A DNA stretch of 64,000 bases from Panax quinquefolius (GCA_020205615.1 CM035153.1:98137622-98201621); one strand, 5' to 3'; shown: positions 35,662-47,711, numbered from the stretch's first letter. The notes: generated by a model from the sequence alone, not told the origin. Program-made: numbers and translations.

Positions 35662-37517
35662 TGTTGGGTTTGTAATATTCATGAACGCAATCAAATTGCA
35701 TAAATAAGCAGAAACGTGTAAAAATTAGAGTTTAAAAAAATTTACAAACCATATACTCGGATCACCCTTTATGCACAATTATTAATTAAACGAAAAGATA
35801 AAGAATAAAATCATACCCTTGAAGATCGAGCTTCCTCAGGTACAAGTTCACCTCCAATCCTTTTCGCGTTCAACTTGAATCCACCGGGTTTGGTTCCTTC
35901 CTTTGATCAACGTTAGCCACCCAAGTGTTTGGCCTCTAGAGGTGATCCACCAAGGAAGAAGAAAGATTCAAGAAGATGGGTGGTTGGCTACACCCTAGTT
36001 TTTCTATCTCTATAGAAAAGAACGTACTCTCCAACTTTTGGAATTGCGTATATCTAGATATCTGATATAAGACTCCTCTTATAAAGATATCAAGTAACCT
36101 TATTTAATAAAATAAGAAATTATTTAATTAAACTCTTTTAATTAAATGGACTCCCTAATCTTATTAGGGATAATTAATTAAACTCCTTTAACTAATTTTC
36201 CCTCCTAATCCTATTAGGAATAAATGAGAGTACTTATATTAAATTAATTTCTAAACTCTTTTAGAAATTAAAATAATAATAATAATTGTAATAATATTAA
36301 TAAGACTCCTCTTATTAATTTATATTTAATATTTCTAAAATATTAAATAATAATATTAAGCTATTTAATTTATTCTATCACCATAGATTAAATTAAATAT
36401 ACATAACATATATTATTACGATTATGTCATTAACTTCTTAAATAATTATTCTTCCTTTTATGGTGTGACCCTTTAGGTTCTCCATATTAAACCGATTGTG
36501 AATAAATCAATTAGAACAATTCTAATCTTATTTAAATAAATAAATTAAACAATTAATTTATTTAAATAAATAATATTTATTCTACAATAGGGATAAGCCT
36601 CCCTAGCGATCAACGACTTTCCAGATAATATAGATTTTAATATTTATCATAAAAGAACCTTTGAGTAAATAGTTACCGTACAATTCAATCCTTCCACCAT
36701 ACAATGTCCCAATTAAATATAAGACATGGAATTACTGTCAAGTCTTATTTTATTTAATTATATGTATTTCGATCCTTAAATGCACAACTCCAAATAATGC
36801 AAATTAGAAACTCTTTTCTAATTTCATTCTGCCTTGGCCAAGGACTACTAGGTTGTCATTTATCGAATCACATAGGACATTTCTCTTCTTTTATTAGAAG
36901 TGGTAGATTCCTTATTGATCATACATTATCTCCATGTACAACTTATTATACCCAAGCATACCCTTTGATATACCCTAAGGGTCTTAAGGAATAAGTCAAA
37001 GTATAACTCATCATACACAAGATACTATGATGATCTCAAGTCCAAGGATCACTTGTAGACTACTATCACTACAGAATTCCTATCGACAGTAAGTAAAACT
37101 CCATTAGGTATTCCTTAGCGAGTCATGTTCAAAGAACTTATTCTCTAATAAACACCTACATACTTGCTTTAGTGTTCCACACAAATGATCATGAGATCAA
37201 TCATCCTCATCCAATGAGCAAGCAACGTATGTACCAATCTATCCTGGATTCACTTATCCCCAATTTAGTAATCCAATGATTGGGAACTATTTTAGTTTTA
37301 AGGTTTCTAAGAATTTAGATCTCATTAGAATGATCATCATCATTATTCTAAAAGCATTGCTTAAAACTATGGGTTTATCACATATTATAAAACAAAGATC
37401 ATTTAGATATTTAAAAGCCTTTAATAAATTAATACTTTTATTAATAAATGAATAAGATTGTTACAAAGTATATGCTTTATCATCAAACATGATTGGCTTA
37501 TGTGCATACTACTTTCA
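35662..37517 (-). repeat. 3' LTR of element D
   Basis: On the + strand it starts tgttgggtttg and ends tactttca; it matches 42634-44485 with few differences. It includes the stem-loop array at 36066-36319. The 65-codon ORF at 36797 has a counterpart at 43766 but looks like chance coding. Confidence 0.93.
36066..36319 (-). repeat. Array of seven stem-loops with recurrent loops (LTR copy 1)
   Basis: Perfect stems with + strand loops are: 36066-36083 (7 bp, CTCC), 36122-36147 (11 bp, CTCT), 36152-36170 (8 bp, CTT), 36178-36191 (5 bp, CTCC), 36203-36219 (7 bp, CCT), 36244-36271 (12 bp, CTCT) and 36296-36319 (10 bp, CTCC). On the element's sense (-) strand the four-base loops read GGAG or AGAG. 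Stem sequences differ from one another while the loop is kept. Confidence 0.85.
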
Positions 37518-37528
37518 ATCTCCCACTT
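37518..37528 (-). other. Polypurine tract of element D
   Basis: The - strand reads gcaagtgggagat directly before the LTR start tgaaagtag. Confidence 0.75.
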
Positions 37529-37539
37529 GCACTAAAGCC

Positions 37540-38640
37540 AATCGCCATTGTATCTTATACTCTTCTTCTCTAAGTGACGATTATCCCGCCATTGGATAAG
37601 CTTTAGTTAATGGATATGTAATGTTGTTCTTGAGAGTCCACCATCTCTATAGTGATTTCCCATCTTTCAATGATTCTTATAATCAAATGAAAGTGCCACA
37701 ACACATGTTTAGATCCAAGATGAGACTTAGGAACTATTCCTAGTTCTCAATGAACTTTTCATCCAAACAATCAACTTGTAGCTTCATTTATAGCTATATA
37801 CTTTGTCTTTATCACTAAACCAAAGAACTCTTTCTTTCGTTTGGAACCTTTCCAATTCAATCGCACCACTATTCAAGATAACGCTTTACCTTAAAGTGGA
37901 TTTTCGTCATCTTGGTCTCCGTCTCGAAAACTTGAGTCCATTAAGCCCTCTAGTTTTAATTTAGACCCACCATAAATATGATCACATCTTTAGTGCCAGT
38001 AAAGTACTTTAAGATGTTTTTCACCGCCTTACGATTGATCTTCTCGAATATATGACCGATCAACATTAGATCTTGTATACTTCATTGCATACATGATAGT
38101 CACTCATGCGATCTCTCTTTTCGAGTCTCTGGGACTATAAAGAGAGATACACCCATAGCTCATCAACATGAGACATCTCTTGAGTTTTCCATGCTAAACG
38201 ACTTTAGCATCAAATGAATATACGCTCCTCGGGTTAAGTTGAGCATCCTTTTAAATCTATCTATATAGATTTGCATCCCCAATAATGATACTCTTCCCAA
38301 ATCATTCATGGAGAATTGTTTAGACAACTTTATCTTTACTTATTGTAGCATTGGTATGTAATTCCTCATCCGTAGTATATCAACATATAGTACTAGGAAT
38401 GTCACGATGCTCCCACTGATCCTTTTGTACACACTAGGTTCATTCTTACCTCATCGTATTATGTAACTCGATCATCATCTTCTATGATCAAGACCTCATC
38501 ATCATCATCCATGATGAATCCATACCTCCCAAATATCTTCTAGATTATTCCGATTTACGATTCAGTTGTTGTATAATAGGTCTATCTACAGGTTCCTCTT
38601 ATTTGACTTATAGTATTTTGTGATTCTTGAACTCTTCAAG
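37540..38640 (-). pseudogene. pol: copia reverse transcriptase end and RNase H, heavily decayed
   Basis: On the - strand broken frames show the RT end (SHE, then a segment like MYAMKYTRSNVDRSYI), then YGGSKLKLEGLMDSSF, KKEFFGL and a last part close to ELGIVPK, in the order expected of copia RT and RNase H. Stops occur every few codons. The residue pattern is still clear enough for the family but not for the clade. Confidence 0.65.
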
Positions 38641-39279
38641 ATCTATTATCCTCCCACTAGCCCTTTTTCATGATAAACACCTTTATCTTAGAAGGTAGCG
38701 TGTTTCGTAACAAACAACTTTTGCTTAGTAGAATTATAGAACATATACCCTAAACTTACTTTAGGATGTCCCACAAATCTGTACATATCAAATCTTGTCC
38801 CAAGCTTATCCTTCGAAACCTTTTCACATAAGTTGGACAACCCCTTATCTTAACATACTTAAGATTAGGAATCCTCCCTGTCCATAACTTTTATGGAGTC
38901 TTGGGGTCGGATTTTGAGGTTATCTTTTTGTAGATTTGCAGCCATTTCTAGGACATGACCCTAGAAGGATACTGGAATGTCGGTAAAATCATTATGGACC
39001 GCACCATGTCCAACAAGGTACGATTTTTTTTCATTCAGATACATCAATCAATTATTGCATGATCGTGATGTGTGTCCATTATGAGAAAACCATTTGAGAT
39101 GATCTAGAAACTTATTGCACAAGTATTTATTCCTTGATCTAATCAAAGAATCTTAATACATTGCCAATTTGTTTCACTTCAGAATTCTTTGAACCTTTCA
39201 AATAATTCACACTTATATTTTAGCAAATCCACACATTCAACTCTTTGAATGATCATCTCCTTTTCTTATACTAGTTTGT
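38641..39279 (-). pseudogene. pol: copia integrase C-terminal remnant
   Basis: The - strand reads GHPKVSLGYMFYNSTKQKLF then VTKHATF (about 38690-38775), the typical end of copia integrase before RT, followed by RIIDLEE. The integrase core is mostly gone or unreadable. Confidence 0.65.
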
Positions 39280-39552
39280 TCAATATGCAAAATTATTTTC
39301 ATGTAAGTCAAGTATACAAAATTTATTTAGTAATATTCCAGTTCTATACAAAGCATTATTATTATAAATAGAACAACAATTGTTCTTAATTATAATTCCA
39401 AAGATTTCATTGTCCAACAATAAAATGGAAATAATGTTTCCAACGAGAATTGGAATACAATAACAACTTATTGATTTAATAGATTTGTCCGTAGGCAGTG
39501 TTAAACTACAAGTTCCTATGGTTAATGCAACAACCTTTGTTTCTTTTTTCAC
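39280..39552 (-). pseudogene. pol: copia protease end and pre-integrase segment
   Basis: An open 90-codon stretch holds VVALTIGTCSLTLPTDKSI and later IPILVGNIISILLLDNEIFG, IIKNNCCSIYNN and LNKFCILDL. This matches the segment between the aspartic protease and the pre-integrase domain in plant copia elements. The catalytic Asp region is not in the open part. Confidence 0.72.
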
Positions 39553-39968
39553 ACATAGGATTACTTATCTTTGTTTAGCTTTCTACTTCTGCTTGGTCCC
39601 TTCATAAATCTATATTTATGATAACTAAAGTCGGTATCCAATACCCAAGTAGAACCTCGACTTAAAGAAAATTTATTTTAAATTATGAACAAATTTGTAT
39701 TTGTAACTAAAACTTCACTAAGCTTCTTTGGTTAGCCTCTCGAAGATGCTTCTTGCAGCTTTTTTCCAAAGGTCCAAAGCTTATAGCAAGGAAGCAAACT
39801 CCTTTGCTATCCATATCGGTTTTGTTCTTATTATCCTTTGTTTATGCCTTTATATATACCTTCTTTGAATCGTTCTTCTTTTGTAAGATCCTTTGGCCCC
39901 TACCAAGAAGACATGGTCTTTCTTGGTTGGATTAGTGACTCTCATCATTTTTCAACATGTTAAGCAAA

Positions 39969-40500
39969 TCAACGGTTTATATCTAGCTTGTTTATATAAA
40001 AATTCACAACAATTGTGAAAGGAGTCCTGAGTGAGTGCAAGATCAAATCTTGGCTCAACTCTCCATCCATGACAAAACCAAATTGTCCTAATTGATCAAT
40101 CAAATTAATTATTATAAGAACTTTTTTGTGCATATTTATAGTGCCATTGGCCATTCTAGATCGGAAGAGCTCCTTAGATATCTCGATATCTATCGGTCCC
40201 ACTTTCCTCACCATCAACTACTTGATGTGCGAGAATATAGTAGGAGCATCCATAGTTTCATCTCGTGGCAAGCTCGTTACTCATGGATGCGAGCATGATG
40301 CATCGAGCCAATCAGTGCATCATCTTGCCACTTTCTAAAAGTAGCAATCTCTTCCTCGGAGGCATTGTCTGCAACCATTGCAGGATAGGCGATATGACAT
40401 AAGATAGCTTTTCACTATGAGAACTATTCTCAAATTCCTTAACCAATCCGCTTAATTAGGTCTCGGTTAATTTAGCATCTAATATGCTTCATGGATAGTA
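39969..40500 (-). pseudogene. gag: copia gag remnant
   Basis: The open part (39969-40217) reads KKVLIIINLIDQLGQFGFVM then DGELSQDLILHSLRTPF and FYINKLDINR, the capsid (UBN2-like) region of copia gag. Upstream the frame is lost. Region 39553-39968 is a decayed stretch between gag and protease. Confidence 0.72.
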
Positions 40501-42620
40501 ATTTTAGACATTGTAAAATTCTCAGTAAATGAATTTGTAATTAACAACATTTTAACATACATTCTTTTATTAATTACCAAAATAAATTAGGTCTTGTTTT
40601 AAATTGGTATCTCCCACTATTTTCTTCAAACTATATTAGCCTCACTCATATAGTTTGGCAAAATCTAATTAAAGATTTGCTAGTGAGAATAAGGATCCCA
40701 TTTCAAATGTATATAGCATTGTGGTGACACAACAAACTATATATAAATAAATAGGTAGACAACTTTTGTCAATTACATCAACTATGCAACTCCTTTTATT
40801 TTGTCTCTTAGATTATTTTGATCAAGTGGTGGCACATCCGAATCAAAATTATCCAAGTTAAGTCCGACCTAGCACTCCATATATTCAAAAAAAAAATATC
40901 ATCCTTGTGGTGACACAACAAAACAATATTGTTCAATTTTCTTTATAAGCATCAAATGTGATAAATTAACATCTTAAATACTTAATACTTGCCTTGTGGT
41001 GACACAACAAACTCATATAAAATATTTAATACTCTATTAATTTTATCATGCTAGAAGGCGGCTTTCGATATTCCAAATATCTTTGAACGCTTAGGACTTA
41101 ATATAAAAATTTGAGGGGTTTGTTATTAAAATGTCTCATCTTGTTTAGCGCGCATGCACATATATATATAAAATACGCGTCATATTAATGAACATGCGAA
41201 GCATGTTTGCATAATATATAATATATATAGTATAAGCATGCATATTATAGAATACTATATTCTACCGGATTGATTATGGATTTTATTCTAGTTTGGTTCA
41301 CTAGAGCCACCAAGTGAACCAAAGGTCAAACCCTGGGGTACAAGAATGAATATTTAAATATAACTATTACATTTAAACCCCTGCTCCATTACAAATCGGG
41401 TCTTCGCTTCCTTGCTCCTTTGATCTCCAATTTTTTCAAAATTAATTCTAACTATTCCTATTACAAAACTATTTAAAATAAATAGAAACCTTGATCGCAA
41501 ATCGGAGGGAAGTACATAGGAGGAGTTAGAATTTACATTAAGAAAAAATTAGAGAAGACGAGGTACGCAGACCCCATTTAATAAAACCCATACATTCATA
41601 CATCCAACTAAAATAAAATCCAATCACATTTAATCAATAGTTCATAATCAATCACATTTATTATCATACACATCATCATATGCATCAATAAATAACATTC
41701 ATCTCATGAATAATAAACATTTAATATATATATTGATATCATTTAATGGGCAAATTTAGTTAGTATAAAATCTAATTTTGAATCAAAATAAACTCCTTTA
41801 TTTTAATCCAAATTTAAATCAAAATAAAACTATTTTATTTTAATTTATCCAATTTTGAATAAAATAAACTATTTTATTTTAATCAAAATCTTTAATCAAA
41901 ATAAACTCCTTTATTTTAATTAATTATGGAATCCAATTCCATGTAAAAAAAATAACTCCTTTATTAAAGGAAACACGGATTCTCTTTTCTTATTCACAAA
42001 TAAACTCTTTTATTTTGAATAATATGAAATCTTATTTCATATCTAAATAAACTCCTTTATTTAAGGAAACATATAATCCAATTTCAACTCCAATTAGTTA
42101 TCATGGAATCCAATTCCAACTCTAATTAGTTATCATAAAATTTAATTTTAAAATTAAAATAAACTTTTTATTTTAAGATTAAAATAAACCTTTATTTTAA
42201 AATTAAAATAAACTTTTATTTTAATTATAAAATAATAAGATTAATATATATATATATATATATAACTATTATATATATATTTAATAACCATTATTATATA
42301 TATAATATCATATTATATGAAATCCCCTTCCTGTAATCATCATATAACGTGGGTTAGTTGAAGATCCATGGACTGTCGTTTTTTTTTTTTTTCCGTGCAG
42401 GACCATAACATAGCATGGCTGATAGCTTTTGATGTGGGCGTGACTCACGGATGAAAACAAAAAAAAACTGTTTTCCAAAAACCTTTTTTTTCGGAAATAT
42501 ATATATATTTTTTTATTTAAATAAATTTTATACAATAAAATTATGCCCAATTAAATTGTTCTAAACACATATCAATACACATATCAAATTCAAACAATTA
42601 ATAATTCGCATAAAGGTTTG
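40500..42620 (-). other. Leader of element D between primer-binding site and gag
   Basis: About 2.1 kb without coding signal, AT-rich. It holds three copies of ttgtggtgacacaac (40719-40732, 40905-40918, 40994-41007) and the stem-loop array at 41785-42226. A (TA)n tract lies at about 42245-42263. The ORF at 42308-42550 is low-complexity and unsupported. Confidence 0.7.
41785..42226 (-). repeat. Array of stem-loops in the leader of element D
   Basis: Stems with + strand loops are: 41785-41804 (CTCC), 41821-41841 (CTA), 41861-41880 (CTAT), 41898-41917 (CTCC), 41951-41965 (CTCCT), 41998-42015 (CTCT), 42022-42042 (CTT), 42044-42063 (CTCC), 42154-42176 (CTT), 42179-42200 (CC) and 42201-42226 (CT). 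Most stems are 7-12 bp variants of aaaataaa/tttatttt. On the sense strand the full loops read GGAG or AGAG. Confidence 0.8.
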
Positions 42621-42632
42621 GCTCTGACACCA
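42621..42632 (-). other. Primer-binding site of element D
   Basis: The - strand reads tggtgtcagagc, one base from the 5' LTR end; it is a tRNA-Met-type site with one change from tggtatcagagc. Confidence 0.85.
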
Positions 42633-42633
42633 C

Positions 42634-44485
42634 TGTTGGGTTTGTAATATTCATGAACGCAATCAAATTGCATAAATAAGCGGAAACGTGTAAAAATCAA
42701 AGTTTAAAAAAATTTACAAACCATATACCCGGATCACCCTTTATGCACAATTATTAATTAAACGAAAAGATAAAGAATAAAATCATACCCTTGAAGATCG
42801 AGCTTCCTCAGGTACAAGTTCACCTCCAATCCTTTTCGCGTTCAACTTGAATCCACCGGGTTTGGTTCCTTCCTTTGATCAACGTTAGCCACCCAAGTGT
42901 TTGGCCTCTAGAGGTGATCCACCAAGGAAGAAGAAAGATTCAAGAAGATGGGTGGTTGGCTAAACCCTAGTTTTTCTATCTCTATAGAAAAGAACGTACT
43001 CTCCAACTTTTGGAATTGCGTATATCTAGATATCTGATATAAGACTCCTCTTATAAAGATATCAGGTAACCTTATTTAATAAAATAAGAAATTATTTAAT
43101 TAAACTCTTTTAATTAAATGGGCTCCTAATCTTATTAGGGATAATTAATTAAACTCCTTTAACTAATTTTCCTCCTAATCCTATTAGGAATAAATGAGAG
43201 TATTTAAATTAAATTAATTTCTAAACTCTTTTAGAAATTAAAATAATAATAATAATTTTAATAATATTAATAAGACTCCTCTTATTAATTTATATTTAAT
43301 ATTTCTAAAATATTAAATAATAATATTAAGCTATTTAATTTATTCTATCACCATAGATTAAATTAAATATACATAACATATTATTACGATTATGCCATTA
43401 ACTTCTTAAATAATTATTCTTCCTTTTATGGTGTGACCCTTTAGGTTCTCCATATTAAACCCATGTGAATAAATCAATTAGAACAATTCTAATCTTATTT
43501 AAATAAATAAATTAAACAATTAATTTATTTAAATAAATAATATTTATTCTACAATAGGATAAGCCTCCCTAGCGATCAACGACTTTCCGGATAATATAGA
43601 TTTCAACATTTATCATAAAAGAACTTTTGAGTAAATAGTTACAAATGCATAATTCAATCCTTCCACCATACAATGTCCCAATTAAATATAAGACATGGAA
43701 TTACTGTCAAGTCTTATTTTATTTAATTATATGTATTTCGATCCTTAAATGCACAACTCCAAATAATGCAAATTAGAAACTCCTTTCTAATTTCATTCTC
43801 TATAAACCAAGGACTACTAGGTTGTCATTTATCGAATCACATAGGACATTTCTCTTCTTTTATTAGAAGTGGTAGATTCTTTATTGATCATACATTATCT
43901 CCATGTACAACTTATTATACCCAAGCATACCCTTTGATATACCCTAAGGGTCTTAAGGAATAAGTCAAAGTATAACTCATCATACACAAGATACTATGAT
44001 GATCTCAAGTCCAAGGATCACTTGTACTACTATCACTACAGGAATTCCTATTGACAGTAAGTAAAACTCCATTAGGTATTCCTTAGCGAGCCACGCTCAA
44101 AGAACTTATTCTCTAATAAGCACCTACATACTTGCTTTAGTGTCTCCACACAAATGATCATGAGATCAATCTTCCTCGTCCAATGAGCAAGCAACGTATG
44201 TACTAATCTATCCGGATTCACTAATCCCCAATTTAGTAATCCAATGATTGGGAACTATTTTAGTTTTAAGGTTTCTAAGAATTTAGATCTCATTAGAATG
44301 ATCATCATCATTATTCTAAAAGCATTGCTTAAAACTATGGGTTTATCACATATTATAAAACAACATCATGTAGATATTTAAAAGCCTTTAATAAATTAAT
44401 ACTTTTTATTAATAAATGAATAAGATTGTTACAAAGTATATGCTTTATCATCGAACATGATTGGCTTGTGTGCATACTACTTTCA
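42634..44485 (-). repeat. 5' LTR of element D
   Basis: 1852 bp, aligned end to end with 35662-37517. It repeats the stem-loop array at 43038-43289. Confidence 0.93.
43038..43289 (-). repeat. Array of stem-loops with recurrent loops (LTR copy 2)
   Basis: Same stems as at 36066-36319. The CTCC loop at 43045-43048 and the last stem with CTCC at 43276-43279 are intact; a base lost in the third stem (about 43125) shortens it. Confidence 0.8.
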
Positions 44486-44900
44486 ACGTGTTGCTCCATG
44501 GAAAGGATTTATGAGATTTGGAAAGAGAGGAAAGCTCAATCCTTGATTCATTGGCCTATTTATAATCCTTGATCGAGTAGAAACTGTGGCCTATAGACTC
44601 GCCTTACCGCCAAGTATGTCTCGTGTTAATAACATTTTTCACATATCTATGTTACGTAAATATGTGAAAGACCCTAACCACATTATTGAATTAGAACCGG
44701 ACGAGATAGCGGAAGATTTAACTTATGAAGAGGTACCTGTTAAAATCTTGGATAAGAAGGATCATATTCTACACTCCAAAGTTATACCTCAAGTCAAAGT
44801 TTTGTGGAGAAACCAAGATGATGAGGAAATGACCTGGGAGTTAGAATCTAAAATGAAATGAAGGTATCCTCACCTGTTCAACATACCAGGTACGTATCCT
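44486..44900 (+). pseudogene. pol: Integrase C-terminus and chromodomain-like tail, element C
   Basis: After D the C frame resumes with APWKGFMRFGKRGKLNP, then a stop, then MAYRLALPPSMSRVNNIFHI (from 44586), DLTYEEVPVKILDKKDHIL and MTWELESKMK with a stop at 44859 and RYPHLF beyond it. It is the same domain as in A and B and diverged in sequence, so C is a separate Tekay-type family. Confidence 0.87.
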
Positions 44901-44922
44901 AATTTCGAGGGCAAAATTTTAT

Positions 44923-44935
44923 AAGAATGGGAGGT
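44923..44935 (+). other. Polypurine tract of element C
   Basis: aagaatgggaggt directly precedes the LTR start tgtaagacccc. Confidence 0.75.
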
Positions 44936-47711
44936 TGTAAGACCCCAACTTTTATGAATAAAGATTAATTTTTCTCGAAATATATTTTTGAATATTATGG
45001 TGTGGATTTGATATAATGTTATAGTTGTGGGTAATATTTACAAATTTGGCAAAGTAAGCAAGTGGTTATATAATATTCGATTGGTCAGGGAATATTTGTT
45101 TTAACAGGGAATATTCGTATGACGGCACAATCATTGGTGGACCCCACAACGGAAGTATTGTCGTAGTTAGAAAATGACAGAATTATCTTGTTATAAAAAT
45201 AACGACGAAAGTTTTACCGTTAAACTGTTGAACTACTCGGTGGTAAAAGTATAATAATACGCGTGGTTGCATAGTAGCACACAGTATTGATTATTGATGC
45301 TTACGTGAGAAGTCACTCAGTTATACTCAATTATTGCTACAATAATTGCTGCATAATATCTCTCATATTATTAATTCAATTATTGTCATAGTATAAATAT
45401 TCTATATTATTAAATCAATAATTGAGACGACAAAGTTATTCATATTATTATTTGCAATATTGATGATGTCTATAAAGTTCTGTCGAGGAGAGGTTTTGTC
45501 ACCTAATTGCGCACCAATAGGGAGAAATCCTTATCGGAAAGCCCCCTCTTTCCTGGGAATGATTTGGTTGTTAAATATTGTGAGTTATAATATTAATGAT
45601 GAATAAGTTCGTGTTGATTAAAGATGAATTTGATAGTTCCATTATGTTGGGATTATTAGTATTAGTGGAAATCGATATTTATTTCGATAATAATTGATTT
45701 CTGGAGGTTATATTGACCAATCGGGTAATTAATCGGATAAATGAGAAATTAATTGCTATTAATTCGCATGCTTATAACTATTTTTTCACATGCATGTACT
45801 ATTAGGGGAGGTGGTGCAAGATTGATAATACTTGCATGACTAAATTAAAAATGGAGGTATGGATAAAGGTACTATACTGTAACTATTTTTTTCACATGTA
45901 TAGAACTATTGATTCACATGAAATGTACTATTGATTCACATGATGTACTATTAGGGGAGGTGGTGCAAGTTTGATAATACTTACAGGACTAAATTAAAAA
46001 TGAAGAAAAAGATGAAGGTATTATACTGTAATATTTCGAGCCCCAAAATGTGCAATTATCGAAACTATATTTTCTTATAAATAAAACTCATTTTTCTTCC
46101 ATTCTCACCAATTCACTAAGACTCACAAGAGCAATTATAGAGAGCAATTCATTAAGACTCACAAGAGCAATTATAGAGAGAGAAGCTATAGAGAGAAAGA
46201 AGAAGAGAAGTCTGCTACCTCACTATTCCAGTATCCACTCTTCTTTTGATGTAAGGGATATTATATTTTTCAGTATTCGTAGAAATAATATTTTCTTCCA
46301 TACTGTGTAGTATGTGAGTAATATTATTTCGTTTCATATTCCTAATTCTACACTTATTATGTTAAAGTATTGCTTCTATACTCTGTGAAATTAGTAGAAT
46401 ATCCTTGATATTTGTGCTCCATCCAATATCTTTTCATGGAAATATTAGTATGAGCTTTCTTGATAATTATTGATCTTTTCATACCAGAATACTATTCATA
46501 AGTTACTATTTATGGGTTACTATTCACCCAGTTACTATTCACTCAAATATTATTCACTCGAGTATTCGGGGCACTTTTCATGCCGGAGTACTATTCACGA
46601 GTTACTATTCATGGGTTACTATTCACCTAGTTACTATTCACTCGAATATTATTCACTCGGGTATTTGGGGCACTTTTCATGCTGGGGTACTATTCACGAG
46701 GTACTATTCCCGAAGTACTATTCATAAGGTACTATTCACGGGGTACTATTCACCCGAAAAATATATTTCTTTTCTATCCAAATTATTTTTGATACATGAA
46801 TATTATTCTTAAATTTTACTCCACAAAGCAGTATCATGTTGACAATTTGGATATTTTTAAACTCTTGATAAATTTGAAGTCTTTAAAATTTATCCTTGAT
46901 TTCGTTTGATTAATGCTTATATCATTGTCATAATTCGTATGCTTATATTGTGATGCAAGTCATCTTTGGCTTACGTGCATAGATGGACTGTTGATTGGTA
47001 TGATTATGACCGTGGGTCATTTGGTATAATCGTGACCCTTAATATTACAAATGATGTGGTAAAAGTCCTCATTGGCCTGTAGTGCATTGATGGACAGTTG
47101 TTGGAATGATTATGACCAGGGATTATTTGGTATAATCATGACCATTGATGATTACATGAATATCCTTGGCCCGTAGTCCAGGGATGATTCGATGATGTGG
47201 TTTATTTATTAAGCTGAGTCTCAGCGATAAAAATTGATAAAAAACTTTTCAAATCATAGAAGATAGTAGATATTATGCTCTACTTGACTCTTCTAATGGA
47301 TTGCTTGTTCCGCTGCAGTTAAACTTGATGTTTATTGTATTTTATCAGTTTAACACTGTTGAAGACTAATGATAATTTATTCTGCATTATCTTAGTCATA
47401 ATATTTCTTACTGGGCTAATTGAGCTCACCCTTTTGCTTTCATTGTTCTCTTCAGGAAATGAGAACGTAGCCGAGACTAGTCGAGAAATGGAGTTATGGT
47501 CCAAGATGATGTTATAGTAGTCCTCATTATTCTATAAAATTGTGTGATAATAAATATAACGAGGACTCTATTTGAGTTTAGATATTGTCTAGAAGACAAT
47601 ATTCGTGTAAAAACTCTCATCTCATGTTGTATAATTAAGTTTGTATTTGTATTCTGTAGGATGTATTTGGCAACCCAAGATGGGTGATGTATACCTATTT
47701 TGGGGGCGTCA
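44936..47711 (+). repeat. 3' LTR of element C
   Basis: 2.8 kb, starts tgtaagaccccaac and ends gggggcgtca, missing the final ca of the 5' copy. It contains a 12-13 bp minisatellite (46480-46755) and repeats of tggtataat-type units (46980-47210). ORFs at 46050, 46470, 47319 and 47477 fall in repeats or LTR sequence and are unsupported. Confidence 0.9.
46480..46755 (+). repeat. Minisatellite of gttactattcac-type units in the LTR of C
   Basis: About 15-20 degenerate units of tactattcac with variable 2-4 base spacers. A cognate array is in LTR F at about 50045-50280. Confidence 0.85.

Larger units (their letters stand above)
35657..44490 (-). mobile_element. Element D: Ty1/copia-type LTR retrotransposon, coding region decayed
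   Basis: The element proper is 35662-44485, flanked by acgtg duplications (35657-35661, 44486-44490). LTRs 35662-37517 and 42634-44485 are about 1.85 kb and very similar. On the - strand the order is primer-binding site, ~2.1 kb leader, gag, protease/pre-integrase, integrase remnants, RT and RNase H remnants, polypurine tract. Integrase before RT defines copia. Coding parts are full of stops and deletions. Confidence 0.93.
22368..47711 (+). mobile_element. Element C: Tekay-type LTR retrotransposon, split by CACTA and copia insertions
   Basis: The parts are 5' LTR end 22368-23000, primer-binding site 23003, gag, protease, RT/RNase H from 33053, integrase to 35661, integrase end/chromodomain-like tail 44486-44890 and 3' LTR 44936-47711. 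The coding similarity resumes exactly at both insertion sites once the TSD is counted once. C lacks the extra ORF of A and B, and its gag starts about 170 bases after the primer-binding site. Its start lies left of the window, beyond E and A. Confidence 0.92.

Noticed and set aside
36797..36994. 65-codon ORF found in both LTRs of D (also 43766)
   Set aside because: Both copies exist because the LTRs are duplicates; the protein resembles nothing and lies antisense to the element.
39753..40338. + strand ORFs of 60-70 codons in D
   Set aside because: They are antisense to the copia gag and protease remnants read on the - strand.
46050..46310. ORF of 86 codons in the LTR of C
   Set aside because: It is made of a local duplication (actcacaagagcaattatagagag occurs twice) and has no homologue in the 5' LTR portion available.
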